7,902 nt of DNA from an uncultured Acidimicrobiaceae bacterium (GTDB taxonomy: Bacteria > Actinomycetota > Acidimicrobiia > Spongiisociales > UBA5794): NCBI GenBank assembly GCA_947258635.1, contig CAMYJM010000096.1:1446-9347 (forward strand), read 5' to 3'. Under the pieces are notes generated by a model. The model did no database searches. It was not told the origin of the DNA and saw only the letters and a program-made list of their open reading frames with translations. The position numbers and the translations under genes were made by a program. Positions 1 through 5,374 of this stretch are shown one piece after another; position 1 is the first letter of the stretch, and every line of letters starts with the position of its first letter.

Positions 1-1401
1 AATCGCCGCACTGTGTGGAGTGATCCCAGCGCAGAACCAGCGTCCCGAAAGCGCTCGGGTCACCACGTAGAGGAACTTGTCGTTGTCGGCCCTGGTTGCG
101 AAGTAGACGCTGCCCGGGTCCCCGGCGAGAACCTCGCCAACTTCGTGGCCGACGAAGGTGAGCCGCGGCGCTCGAGCGACGAGGTCGTCACCGGTCAGAC
201 CGGCGAACGATTGCCCGTGGGAGTCGTAGTAGAGCGCGGCGCCGGCCAGCGCTTCCGTGATCACGCTCTGGGCTGCGGCGTTGCCAGCGGCGACGTCGGC
301 GACCGGGCCCTCGCCGCCTACCGCGAACTTGGCGGCGGGCGAGAAGCTGAAGGGAATTGGGGCTCCGAGGAACCCCAGGTCGCAGAAGGCCGGGCTCATC
401 GGCAGGGTCGCGGTGGCTCCGCTCAGATCGAGCCACACGGTGCCGTTACCGGTGCGGAGCGATACCCCTACCGGCAGCGTTGCCGTGTTCGTGAAGCGAC
501 CGTCGCGGGGAGCGGCGAACACCATGGCACGTCGGGTCGTCACGGTGGCGGGGAGCCTGACGGCCGAGGTCGAAACACGCGGGAACATCTCGGCGTCGCC
601 GACGTAAGTCTCCATACTCATGTCGGCCGCCGTCCCATCGGCCCACTGCGCCATGGACGCACCGTCCCGATGGACGTAGCCCGGCCAGCGCACCTCGCTT
701 GATCCGGCATTGCTCACCTCGAAGGCAACCGCGACGATCTGGGTGACCGTCTCGATGGTGGGATCGCCGCAGACGAGAGATCCGACTTCGCGCGGCGTCG
801 CGGTGACGTCGGCGGCCCAGTCGAATTCCTGGCCCAGAGTCACGGCGGGTCCGGCGCCGTGCGATGCCGCCGCAGCTGTGATCGAGCGGGGAAGGTCATC
901 GACAGGCCAGGATTCCACCACCTGGGGGCCAAAATGCAGCTCCAGGGTCAGGCCGGTGGCCCGGGGCGTCGGGACTTGGAAACCCAAGATCCATCGGGCC
1001 GCCATCTCGGGCTCGATGGTTCGCAGGGAGTGGTTGGGTTGGGCACCGCGTTGGGGGTGGGCGGTGTCGAGGCCGTGGAGGTTGCCGGCCGTATCGCGAA
1101 CGCTGAAGCGGAGCCCGCCGAGAGCCGACAGATCGGCTGGGGCGGCGAAGGGCCCCGGGTTCTGGAGGATCACCGGGAGGCGCAACTCCGTGATCCAGGG
1201 CTTCTCCGGCGACACCATCGCAAAGCCGGCGAGGGGAGTGACGGGTGCCGCAGTCGGGGCGACCGGCGGCTCGTCTGTTGGGGCCGCGCTCTCCTGGATC
1301 AGCCGCGGAGGTGGGGCGGCGCCGCTCGACCCGATTCCGACGGAGATCAGCATGGCGCCGGCCAGCAGCAGGCTGGTCATGGTGAGTTTCAGTTTCGACA
1401 C
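1..1401 (-). CDS. Secreted protein with C-terminal pilin-like domain (3' end outside window)
   Basis: Unbroken minus-strand reading frame of 467 codons from a GTG at 1401, still open at the window edge, so the C-terminus is missing. The start is chosen because GGAAGG (1409-1414) sits 7 nt upstream and the first residues form a signal peptide: basic SKLKL, then a hydrophobic stretch (about 8-24), with possible cleavage after Ala28 (S-G-A). A Pro/Ala-rich linker follows (about 28-58). The middle is beta-rich, with strands such as VTQIVAVAFEVSNAG (about 216-230) that recall Ig-like extracellular modules. Residues about 372-460 resemble the globular domain of actinobacterial type IV pilins: ALAGAALYYDSHGQSFAGL, then RLTFVG, then VVTRALSGRWFCAGI. 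Cysteines are at 211, 340 and 457. The prepilin motif GFTLIE is absent, so this is not a normal pilin; it probably acts outside the membrane. An internal ATG at 1380 is less likely because it would lose the basic n-region. Exact function unknown. Confidence 0.82.
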   Translation of the reverse strand, partial: MSKLKLTMTSLLLAGAMLISVGIGSSGAAPPPRLIQESAAPTDEPPVAPTAAPVTPLAGFAMVSPEKPWITELRLPVILQNPGPFAAPADLSALGGLRFSVRDTAGNLHGLDTAHPQRGAQPNHSLRTIEPEMAARWILGFQVPTPRATGLTLELHFGPQVVESWPVDDLPRSITAAAASHGAGPAVTLGQEFDWAADVTATPREVGSLVCGDPTIETVTQIVAVAFEVSNAGSSEVRWPGYVHRDGASMAQWADGTAADMSMETYVGDAEMFPRVSTSAVRLPATVTTRRAMVFAAPRDGRFTNTATLPVGVSLRTGNGTVWLDLSGATATLPMSPAFCDLGFLGAPIPFSFSPAAKFAVGGEGPVADVAAGNAAAQSVITEALAGAALYYDSHGQSFAGLTGDDLVARAPRLTFVGHEVGEVLAGDPGSVYFATRADNDKFLYVVTRALSGRWFCAGITPHSAAI

Positions 1402-1408
1402 GTCAAGA

Positions 1409-1414
1409 CCTTCC
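1409..1414 (-). promoter_or_regulatory. Ribosome binding site of the secreted pilin-like protein
   Basis: GGAAGG on the minus strand, 7 nt before the GTG at 1401. It decides the start, because the next candidate (ATG at 1380) has no such site and would shorten the signal peptide. It lies 1 nt downstream of the inverted repeat at 1416-1442. Confidence 0.7.
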
Positions 1415-1415
1415 G

Positions 1416-1442
1416 GTGCGCCGGACGGTGTGGGTGGCGCAC
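1416..1442. repeat. 7-bp perfect inverted repeat in the divergent intergenic region
   Basis: GTGCGCC (1416-1422) and GGCGCAC (1436-1442) are exact reverse complements separated by 13 nt. The arm centres are 20 bp apart, about two helical turns, which suits a dimeric DNA-binding protein. As RNA on the minus strand it would form a GC-rich hairpin ending 1 nt before the Shine-Dalgarno of the secreted protein gene. Operator or leader hairpin cannot be separated from sequence alone. The rest of the 100-bp region (1402-1501) holds the mak start signals and no convincing gene or clear promoter for the leftward gene. Confidence 0.4.
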
Positions 1443-1489
1443 TAGTAGATCGGTGTCCCCACTTGGCGCTTTGAGGGATTCGTCCGGCC

Positions 1490-1495
1490 TACGAT
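1490..1495 (+). promoter_or_regulatory. Probable -10 element for leaderless mak transcript
   Basis: TACGAT ends 6 nt before the mak ATG at 1502, and there is no Shine-Dalgarno in front of that ATG. A TANNNT hexamer at this distance is the usual arrangement of leaderless actinobacterial genes, where transcription starts at the A of the start codon. A -35 box is not clear: TTGAGG at 1471-1476 is only 13 nt away and TTGGCG at 1463-1468 is 21 nt away. Confidence 0.4.
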
Positions 1496-1501
1496 GCGGC
1501 G

Positions 1502-2425
1502 ATGCGTATTGGCCTCGACCTCGGCGGTACCAAAGTAGAAGCCATCGCGCTGAGTGAGAGTGGCTCAGAGCTGCTGCGATTCCGGCGCCCCACTCCGATC
1601 GGCGACTACCAGGCCACGGTGGATCTCATCGTGGCGATGGTGGCCGAGCTCGAAGCCGCGGCCGGTGCGGCTGCCTCGATCGGGCTGGGAACGCCCGGAA
1701 CGATCGATCCGGTGAGCGGGCTCATGAAGAACTCCAACTCGACCGCGCTCAATGGCCGGCCACTCGATAAGGACCTGGCGGCGGCCCTGTCGCGGGAGAT
1801 CTCGATGGCCAACGACGCCGATTGCTTCACCGTTTCCGAGGCGCACGATGGTGCCGCGGCGGGCGCCGGTGTGGTATTCGGGGTCATTCTGGGAACGGGC
1901 GTGGGCGGCGGCATCGTCGTCAGTGGTCGTCTCGTCGGCGGCCCCAACCGGATCGCCGGGGAATGGGGCCACAACCAGCTGCCGTGGATGACCCTGGCCG
2001 AGGCGCCGGGCCCCGACTGCTACTGCGGCCGGCAGGGGTGCGTCGAGACCTTTCTGTCGGGCCCTGGAATCGCGGCCGACCACAGACGTCGGGGTGGCGC
2101 TGCGCTGTCCCCTGCCGACATCGCCTCCGCGGTCGCCGCCGGCGACGCGGCCGCTGGCATCACCATGGACTTGTTCCACGATCGGCTGGCGCGTGCCCTG
2201 GCCGGTGTGATCAACATCGTCGATCCCGACTCGATCGTCTTGGGTGGGGGAGTGTCGAACATCGAATCGATCTATGAAGCGATACCTCGGATGTGGAGCC
2301 GGTACGTTTTCGGTGGGACCGTGCTCACCCGGCTGGTGAAAGCGGCCCACGGCGATTCCAGCGGCGTGCTTGGAGCTGCCCGGCTGTGGCAGGCGTCCGC
2401 CGCGAGCGAGCCAACCGCTACTTAG
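1502..2425 (+). CDS. mak: ROK-family fructokinase (Mak type)
   Basis: Sugar kinase expected to phosphorylate D-fructose to fructose-6-phosphate with ATP in the cytosol. The 307-residue length matches E. coli Mak (about 302). The phosphate loop DLGGTK is at 6-11, GTPGT at 63-67, and the catalytic Asp is Asp105 in NDAD. The ROK zinc site is complete: His157 in GEWGHN, then CYCGRQGC giving Cys173, Cys175 and Cys180, followed by Glu182. The stretch GEWGHNQLPWM and the ending (VLGGGVSN, then HGDSSGVLGAA) follow Mak more closely than bacterial glucokinases or NagC-type repressors. No helix-turn-helix precedes the kinase domain, so it is an enzyme and not a ROK repressor. The start is set by DLGGTK lying six residues in. 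It stands alone on the plus strand, divergent from the secreted protein gene and overlapping the next gene's stop. Some Mak-like enzymes also accept mannose or glucose, so the substrate is probable and not certain. Confidence 0.9.
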   Translation: MRIGLDLGGTKVEAIALSESGSELLRFRRPTPIGDYQATVDLIVAMVAELEAAAGAAASIGLGTPGTIDPVSGLMKNSNSTALNGRPLDKDLAAALSREISMANDADCFTVSEAHDGAAAGAGVVFGVILGTGVGGGIVVSGRLVGGPNRIAGEWGHNQLPWMTLAEAPGPDCYCGRQGCVETFLSGPGIAADHRRRGGAALSPADIASAVAAGDAAAGITMDLFHDRLARALAGVINIVDPDSIVLGGGVSNIESIYEAIPRMWSRYVFGGTVLTRLVKAAHGDSSGVLGAARLWQASAASEPTAT

Positions 2426-3228
2426 CCGGTCCCTGAGGAATCGATGCTGTGCTCAGTGGCGATGGCCGCGAGCCGCGGCGTCTCGATTCCGGCATGGGCG
2501 GCGTTGTGCAGCGCCCGGGCCAGCCGAGCAGGGGCACTGCGCCCGGTGGCCGTGTGGTCGGGATCGCCCGCGATGGCCTGCTCCATCCCCGCAATGTGGC
2601 GGGCGTGATCGAGATCCCGACCCGTGAGCCACGCCTGGATGGCGAGGACCTCATCGGCCACCTCGGCGGCGAAGGCTCGGTGGTTGTTCCACAGGTCGCC
2701 AACGGTGCCGCCCGTGACGAGACCACCGATATTGACAGTGAGGATGTAGAGGTTCTTGGTCACGAGCTCGGCGGTGAGTTCGGCAGGGTCGACGACGACC
2801 GTGCCGGGGATGCCGATCGCGTCGAGGGCGGCACTCAGCCGCGGCGCGTACGGACCGCCGATGGGAGACGGAATGATGACCTTGACGTCCTGGCCGGGCT
2901 TCTTCTCGAACCACACGACCGCAACGGTCGGGTCGACGATGCCGTGCGCTTCCCAGTCGCGAGGGAGCAGCTCGTTTTGTAGCAGGCCGGCGCGCCGCTT
3001 CCAGGCGGGAGGCAGAGCCTCCAGCACGGCGGCGAGATCGGATTCGCCGACCGTGATCAAAACGATGTCGGGTTCGGGGAACGCGGCCGCGATCGCGGCG
3101 ACGTCGGCCTGTCTCGTGACCGGGACGACCATGTGGCCGGATCTGAGTAGGGCCCGCGAGAAGACGCCGCCCATCTCGCCGATGCCGATGACGACGGCGG
3201 TGGCCAGGCCGGAGCTAGGTGAATCCAT
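2422..3228 (-). CDS. NAD(P)-binding Rossmann-fold protein, ketopantoate reductase-like
   Basis: 268 residues. The N-terminus is a dinucleotide-binding fold: VVIGIGEMGG (12-21, GxGxxG type), with strand DIVLITV at 54-60. QNELLPRDW (84-92) stands where ketopantoate reductases carry their QNG-type motif. The helical second half begins ELVTKN (154-159), with Lys158 where PanE has its catalytic Lys, and ends GIETPRL, like the PanE tail. By a from-memory alignment the PanE Glu256 position is Ser231 here, and the WFEKKPGQDV segment is not typical of PanE. It is therefore best called an uncharacterised oxidoreductase of the PanE/6-phosphogluconate dehydrogenase fold with unknown substrate. The ATG at 3228 has no Shine-Dalgarno but has promoter-like boxes just upstream. 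It sits 33 bp after the F420-type enzyme and converges with mak. Confidence 0.8.
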   Translation of the reverse strand: MDSPSSGLATAVVIGIGEMGGVFSRALLRSGHMVVPVTRQADVAAIAAAFPEPDIVLITVGESDLAAVLEALPPAWKRRAGLLQNELLPRDWEAHGIVDPTVAVVWFEKKPGQDVKVIIPSPIGGPYAPRLSAALDAIGIPGTVVVDPAELTAELVTKNLYILTVNIGGLVTGGTVGDLWNNHRAFAAEVADEVLAIQAWLTGRDLDHARHIAGMEQAIAGDPDHTATGRSAPARLARALHNAAHAGIETPRLAAIATEHSIDSSGTG

Positions 3229-3235
3229 GGCGCGG

Positions 3236-3265
3236 AATCTAGTGGACGGGCGCCTGGGCGGTCAG
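3236..3265 (-). promoter_or_regulatory. Probable promoter giving a leaderless transcript of the reductase-like gene
   Basis: On the minus strand, CTGACC (3260-3265) and TAGATT (3236-3241) are 18 bp apart, and the second ends 7 nt before the ATG at 3228. No Shine-Dalgarno lies between. This resembles a SigA-type promoter with start of transcription at or next to the start codon. The -35 box overlaps the stop codon (3262-3264) of the gene upstream, so the reductase-like gene may be transcribed both from this site and by read-through. Confidence 0.45.
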
Positions 3266-3669
3266 CCGATCGCTTCCAGGGCCACTACCGGGATGGTTCG
3301 GGCGGTCTTCCGTTCGTAGTCGGTGAAGAACGGATATCGCGCGGCGAGCTTGGCGTAGAGCCCGTCGCGCTCAGCACCTTCCGGGAAAATTGCGCGCGCC
3401 TCGATGGTCTTGGTGCCGACCTCGAGCGAAACCGTGGGGTTCGCTCGTACGTTGAAGTACCAATCGGGGTGGGTGTCGGCCCCGCCCTTGGACGCGGCGA
3501 CCACATAGCGGCCGGCATCGGTGATGTAGACGAGCGGATTGACCCGCTCCAGTCCTGATCTAGCTCCCGTCGAATGCAGGAGCAGGAGAGCTCGGCCCTC
3601 GAAGAAGCCGCCTACCTTTCCGTCGTTCGCTCGGAACTCTTCGATGATCTGATCGTTTACGGGCACCAC
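3262..3669 (-). CDS. Ddn-like deazaflavin (F420)-dependent oxidoreductase
   Basis: 135 residues, the usual size of the Ddn/DUF385 family, split beta-barrel proteins that use reduced coenzyme F420 to reduce nitro compounds, quinones or other electrophiles. Family features: LLLLHSTGARSGLERVNPL (28-46), which carries the cofactor-phosphate binding region; VVAASKGGADTHPDWYFNV (56-74); RANPTVSLEVG; and the C-terminal RYPFFTDYER (111-120). No signal peptide or membrane segment. Two GTG codons are adjacent (3669 and 3666). GGAGAGGAG at 3673-3681 places AGGAG 3 nt from the first and 6 nt from the second, so translation may start at residue 2. Only 56 bp separate it from the microprotein gene upstream and no good -10 box was found there, so read-through from that operon is plausible. 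The physiological substrate cannot be told. Presence of the family implies that the host makes F420. Confidence 0.87.
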   Translation of the reverse strand: MVPVNDQIIEEFRANDGKVGGFFEGRALLLLHSTGARSGLERVNPLVYITDAGRYVVAASKGGADTHPDWYFNVRANPTVSLEVGTKTIEARAIFPEGAERDGLYAKLAARYPFFTDYERKTARTIPVVALEAIG

Positions 3670-3672
3670 TGT

Positions 3673-3681
3673 CTCCTCTCC
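3673..3681 (-). promoter_or_regulatory. Double Shine-Dalgarno ahead of tandem GTG starts
   Basis: GGAGAGGAG on the minus strand. The GGAG part is 8 nt from the GTG at 3669 and the AGGAG part is 6 nt from the GTG at 3666, so each GTG has a well-spaced site. The two possible products differ by one N-terminal residue. Confidence 0.6.
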
Positions 3682-3701
3682 GTGCGGGATTGGTCCAGGC
3701 C

Positions 3702-3722
3702 ACTGCGAACCCTTCGGCCAGT
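3702..3722 (-). other. Intercistronic hairpin after the microprotein gene
   Basis: On the minus strand, three bases after the TAA of the microprotein, ACTG and CGAA pair with TTCG and CAGT around a 3-nt loop, with a 2-nt bulge (GC) on one side. No U-run follows, so it is not a standard intrinsic terminator. It could weaken read-through or protect the 3' end of the upstream message. Stability not calculated. Confidence 0.25.
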
Positions 3723-3725
3723 CGC

Positions 3726-3839
3726 TTATTCCGGGATGGTGATCGCAACGTTGCCGAAGACGGTCAGCAACAGCACGAGGACGACGATCAACGAGGCCAC
3801 CAGTTTCCAGTGCCGTTTCCAGCGGTAGGCGCGGTTCAC
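3726..3839 (-). CDS. Single-span membrane microprotein (37 aa), coupled to DUF4956 gene
   Basis: A GTG at 3839 opens a 37-codon frame whose first bases form GTGA with the TGA stop of the DUF4956 gene, a 4-bp overlap typical of coupled translation. No Shine-Dalgarno precedes it, which fits re-initiation by ribosomes finishing DUF4956. The product begins MNRAYRWKRHWK (six basic residues besides His10), then a hydrophobic run, LVASLIVVLVLLLTVFG (13-29), and ends NVAITIPE. That predicts one membrane helix with the N-terminus in the cytosol. Of 36 codons after the start, 32 end in G or C, as expected of a real gene here. No family recognised; by position it may be a small partner of the DUF4956/VTC proteins. 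Confidence 0.68.
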   Translation of the reverse strand: MNRAYRWKRHWKLVASLIVVLVLLLTVFGNVAITIPE

Positions 3840-4543
3840 AGGTCGGTGCGATCGTAGCCGGTGAGCAGCGTCACCTTCTGGCCACTGGTCTTGGCCCGCA
3901 AATCGTTGAGCAGCGCCGTCGGGACGGTGCCGCGTTTCAGCCTCACGGCGAACAGCAGCTCCGTCAGGGCGCCGCCCCGGATCGACTCGGCGCTGATCAG
4001 CTCGACCCGGTCGGTATGCGCCAGGAACGCTGGATCCAGTACAGCCGGGTCGACGTCGGGGGGAACTTGCACCTTCACGATCTGGCTCTGTACGTCGAGG
4101 CTGAACATGTTCAAGCGATCCATCACCAGGACTATCAGCGAGATGACCGCAGTGGCGATGGCCGCCAGGAGGTAGAACCGGGTACCGGTCGCCATGCCGA
4201 TGGCCATTGCGAAGAAGATGAACCCGACGTCGCGGGTTTCCTTGACTGCATTGCGAAAGCGGACGATGGACAGGGCCCCGACCAGCGTGAAAGCTCGAGC
4301 GATATTGGAGCCGACGACGAGCATGATCAGCGAAACCAGAATCCCCAGCAGCACGAGGGTTTGCACATACGACTGGCTATACGAAACCCCGTGGTGAGTC
4401 GCCCTGTAGACATAAGCGATGACGATCGTGAGCACCGCGGCGAGAGCGAGCGAGATCGCGATATCGCCGACGCTGAAGGTGGCCGTCAGATCGTCGACGT
4501 TGTCGAATATGGTCTGGGCGATGGTCATGCTGGTTGCGATCAT
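3836..4543 (-). CDS. DUF4956 membrane protein
   Basis: 235 residues. Hydrophobic segments at about 26-46, 60-79, 105-118 and 122-141 are followed by a soluble C-terminal domain (about 150-235). The signature SNIARAFTLVGALSIVRFR (79-97), then KETRDVGFIFFAMAIGMATG (101-120), identifies DUF4956. This region also looks like the core of MgtC/SapB proteins (a GA-rich loop, an Arg-containing turn, then a GxxxGxxFYLLA helix), and MgtC likewise ends in a small soluble domain; that kinship is my inference. The ATG at 4543 overlaps the stop of the VTC gene (ATGA) and has GAGGAA at 4549-4554. From what I recall, DUF4956 genes are common neighbours of VTC-type genes, which suggests that it anchors the polymerase or forms a membrane path. 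Function not experimentally known to me. Confidence 0.88.
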   Translation of the reverse strand: MIATSMTIAQTIFDNVDDLTATFSVGDIAISLALAAVLTIVIAYVYRATHHGVSYSQSYVQTLVLLGILVSLIMLVVGSNIARAFTLVGALSIVRFRNAVKETRDVGFIFFAMAIGMATGTRFYLLAAIATAVISLIVLVMDRLNMFSLDVQSQIVKVQVPPDVDPAVLDPAFLAHTDRVELISAESIRGGALTELLFAVRLKRGTVPTALLNDLRAKTSGQKVTLLTGYDRTDL

Positions 4544-5313
4544 GCTGGTTCCTCGGCTCTGAGCCGCAATCCGGGCGGCAATGTTCCTTCGACGCTCGTG
4601 CAGTACTTCGAGATCCTGACGAGCTGCATGTTGTGGCGGGCGATCTTGGCCGTGAGCCAGTAGGGGACGCGCTCGTTGACCTTGACTTCGACGATGGCCA
4701 TGTCGGGCGGCAGGATCGCTTCGGTCTCCACGGTGGCGGCCAGGCCGAGATCCGTCCGGCGGCCGCGCACCCGGGTGTCGAACGTCACCCGGAGGCCCCC
4801 GTCGGTATCGCGGCCGACCAAGGCCAGCCGCTGGTATCCCACGACCGACGTCGGTTGCAGGTCGAGCCCGGCGACGAGCGAGAGGACCTCGTCGGCGACG
4901 GCACGTTCGTACGGGTCGGTTGGCTCGGGGGGTGTGTGGTCGTCACAGAGGGCCCGCGCCGCCCGGTAGGGGAGAGCCAACCGCCGCTTCTGAGTGACAC
5001 GATTGATGCGTTGCTTGATCTCGACCCGGACCGGATGGGTGGGCTTGAGACTCGCGGGACTGCCGTAATGGCGGATGCGCAGCTTGCGACGGAATCGGAT
5101 GCCGTCGATCTTCTCCCAGTAGAACGTGAGATCGGGAGTGTCGTAGTAGAGGCTCCATACCGCATACGAGCCGTCCGGGCTGTGCGGATCGGCGTCGAGG
5201 TTGGCGGCGAGATCGGTGCGGATCGGGCCGATCTGGTCGCGACCGATGACGTATTTCAATTCGAAACGGTTGAAAGCCCGAATCGACGAGAGGGCGTCGA
5301 GAGTGGTCGCCAT
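4540..5313 (-). CDS. VTC-type polyphosphate polymerase domain protein
   Basis: 257 residues that are almost entirely one VTC domain (triphosphate tunnel fold), the catalytic part of yeast Vtc4, which makes polyphosphate from ATP. Candidate tunnel residues, by memory-based alignment with Vtc4: Lys20 in FELKYVI, Arg79 and Arg81 in RKLRIRHYG, Lys100 in VRVEIKQR, Arg162 in YQRLAL, Arg175 in LRVTFDTR, metal-binding Glu209 in IVEVK, and Lys236 in RISKYC. All are present, so an active enzyme is likely. Unlike eukaryotic VTC proteins it has no SPX domain and no membrane helix. The next gene, which overlaps its stop by 4 bp, encodes the membrane protein DUF4956. No Shine-Dalgarno precedes the ATG, but a -10-like hexamer is 8 nt upstream. 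The ATPase gene ends 61 bp upstream on the same strand. A role as another triphosphate-tunnel enzyme (for example triphosphatase) is possible but fits the motifs less well. Confidence 0.88.
   Translation of the reverse strand: MATTLDALSSIRAFNRFELKYVIGRDQIGPIRTDLAANLDADPHSPDGSYAVWSLYYDTPDLTFYWEKIDGIRFRRKLRIRHYGSPASLKPTHPVRVEIKQRINRVTQKRRLALPYRAARALCDDHTPPEPTDPYERAVADEVLSLVAGLDLQPTSVVGYQRLALVGRDTDGGLRVTFDTRVRGRRTDLGLAATVETEAILPPDMAIVEVKVNERVPYWLTAKIARHNMQLVRISKYCTSVEGTLPPGLRLRAEEPA
4549..4554 (-). promoter_or_regulatory. Ribosome binding site of the DUF4956 gene inside the VTC coding end
   Basis: GAGGAA on the minus strand, 5 nt before the ATG at 4543 and within the last codons of the VTC gene. 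It shows that the DUF4956 start is the overlapping ATG and not the internal Met6, and that DUF4956 can recruit ribosomes as well as being coupled. Confidence 0.55.
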
Positions 5314-5321
5314 ACGAACAG

Positions 5322-5327
5322 ACGATA
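5322..5327 (-). promoter_or_regulatory. Possible -10 element before the VTC gene
   Basis: TATCGT on the minus strand ends 8 nt before the ATG at 5313, and no Shine-Dalgarno is present, which would suit leaderless or near-leaderless transcription. No -35 box was found at normal spacing, so transcription from the ATPase gene upstream remains an alternative. Confidence 0.3.
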
Positions 5328-5374
5328 CCGGCGGACGGGTTTTCCGCGATGGACCGCGCCGGATGAGCCGCTCA

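Noticed and set aside
1463..1476. TTGGCG or TTGAGG as a -35 box for mak
   Set aside because: Spacing to TACGAT is 21 or 13 bp, both outside the usual 16-19 bp range, so no -35 was assigned.
13..1557. Plus-strand open frames (13-702, 710-1474, 859-1557)
   Set aside because: They are antisense to a continuous 467-codon minus-strand gene with signal peptide and Shine-Dalgarno, and their products are low-complexity Arg/Gly/Ser-rich without recognisable domains.
1565..2350. 261-codon minus-strand open frame
   Set aside because: It lies wholly inside mak on the other strand and shows no domain. mak has complete ROK motifs.
2449..2982. 177-codon plus-strand open frame
   Set aside because: It is antisense to the reductase-like gene, which has a Rossmann motif and a promoter. 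No family features in the shadow.
3560..3748. 62-codon minus-strand open frame across the microprotein/Ddn gap
   Set aside because: It overlaps both real genes in another frame and has an Arg/Ser-rich composition typical of an out-of-frame shadow.
5331..5347. GCGGA/TCCGC hairpin between the ATPase and VTC genes
   Set aside because: Only 5 bp of stem with a 7-nt loop and no T-run on either side, so it does not qualify as a terminator.
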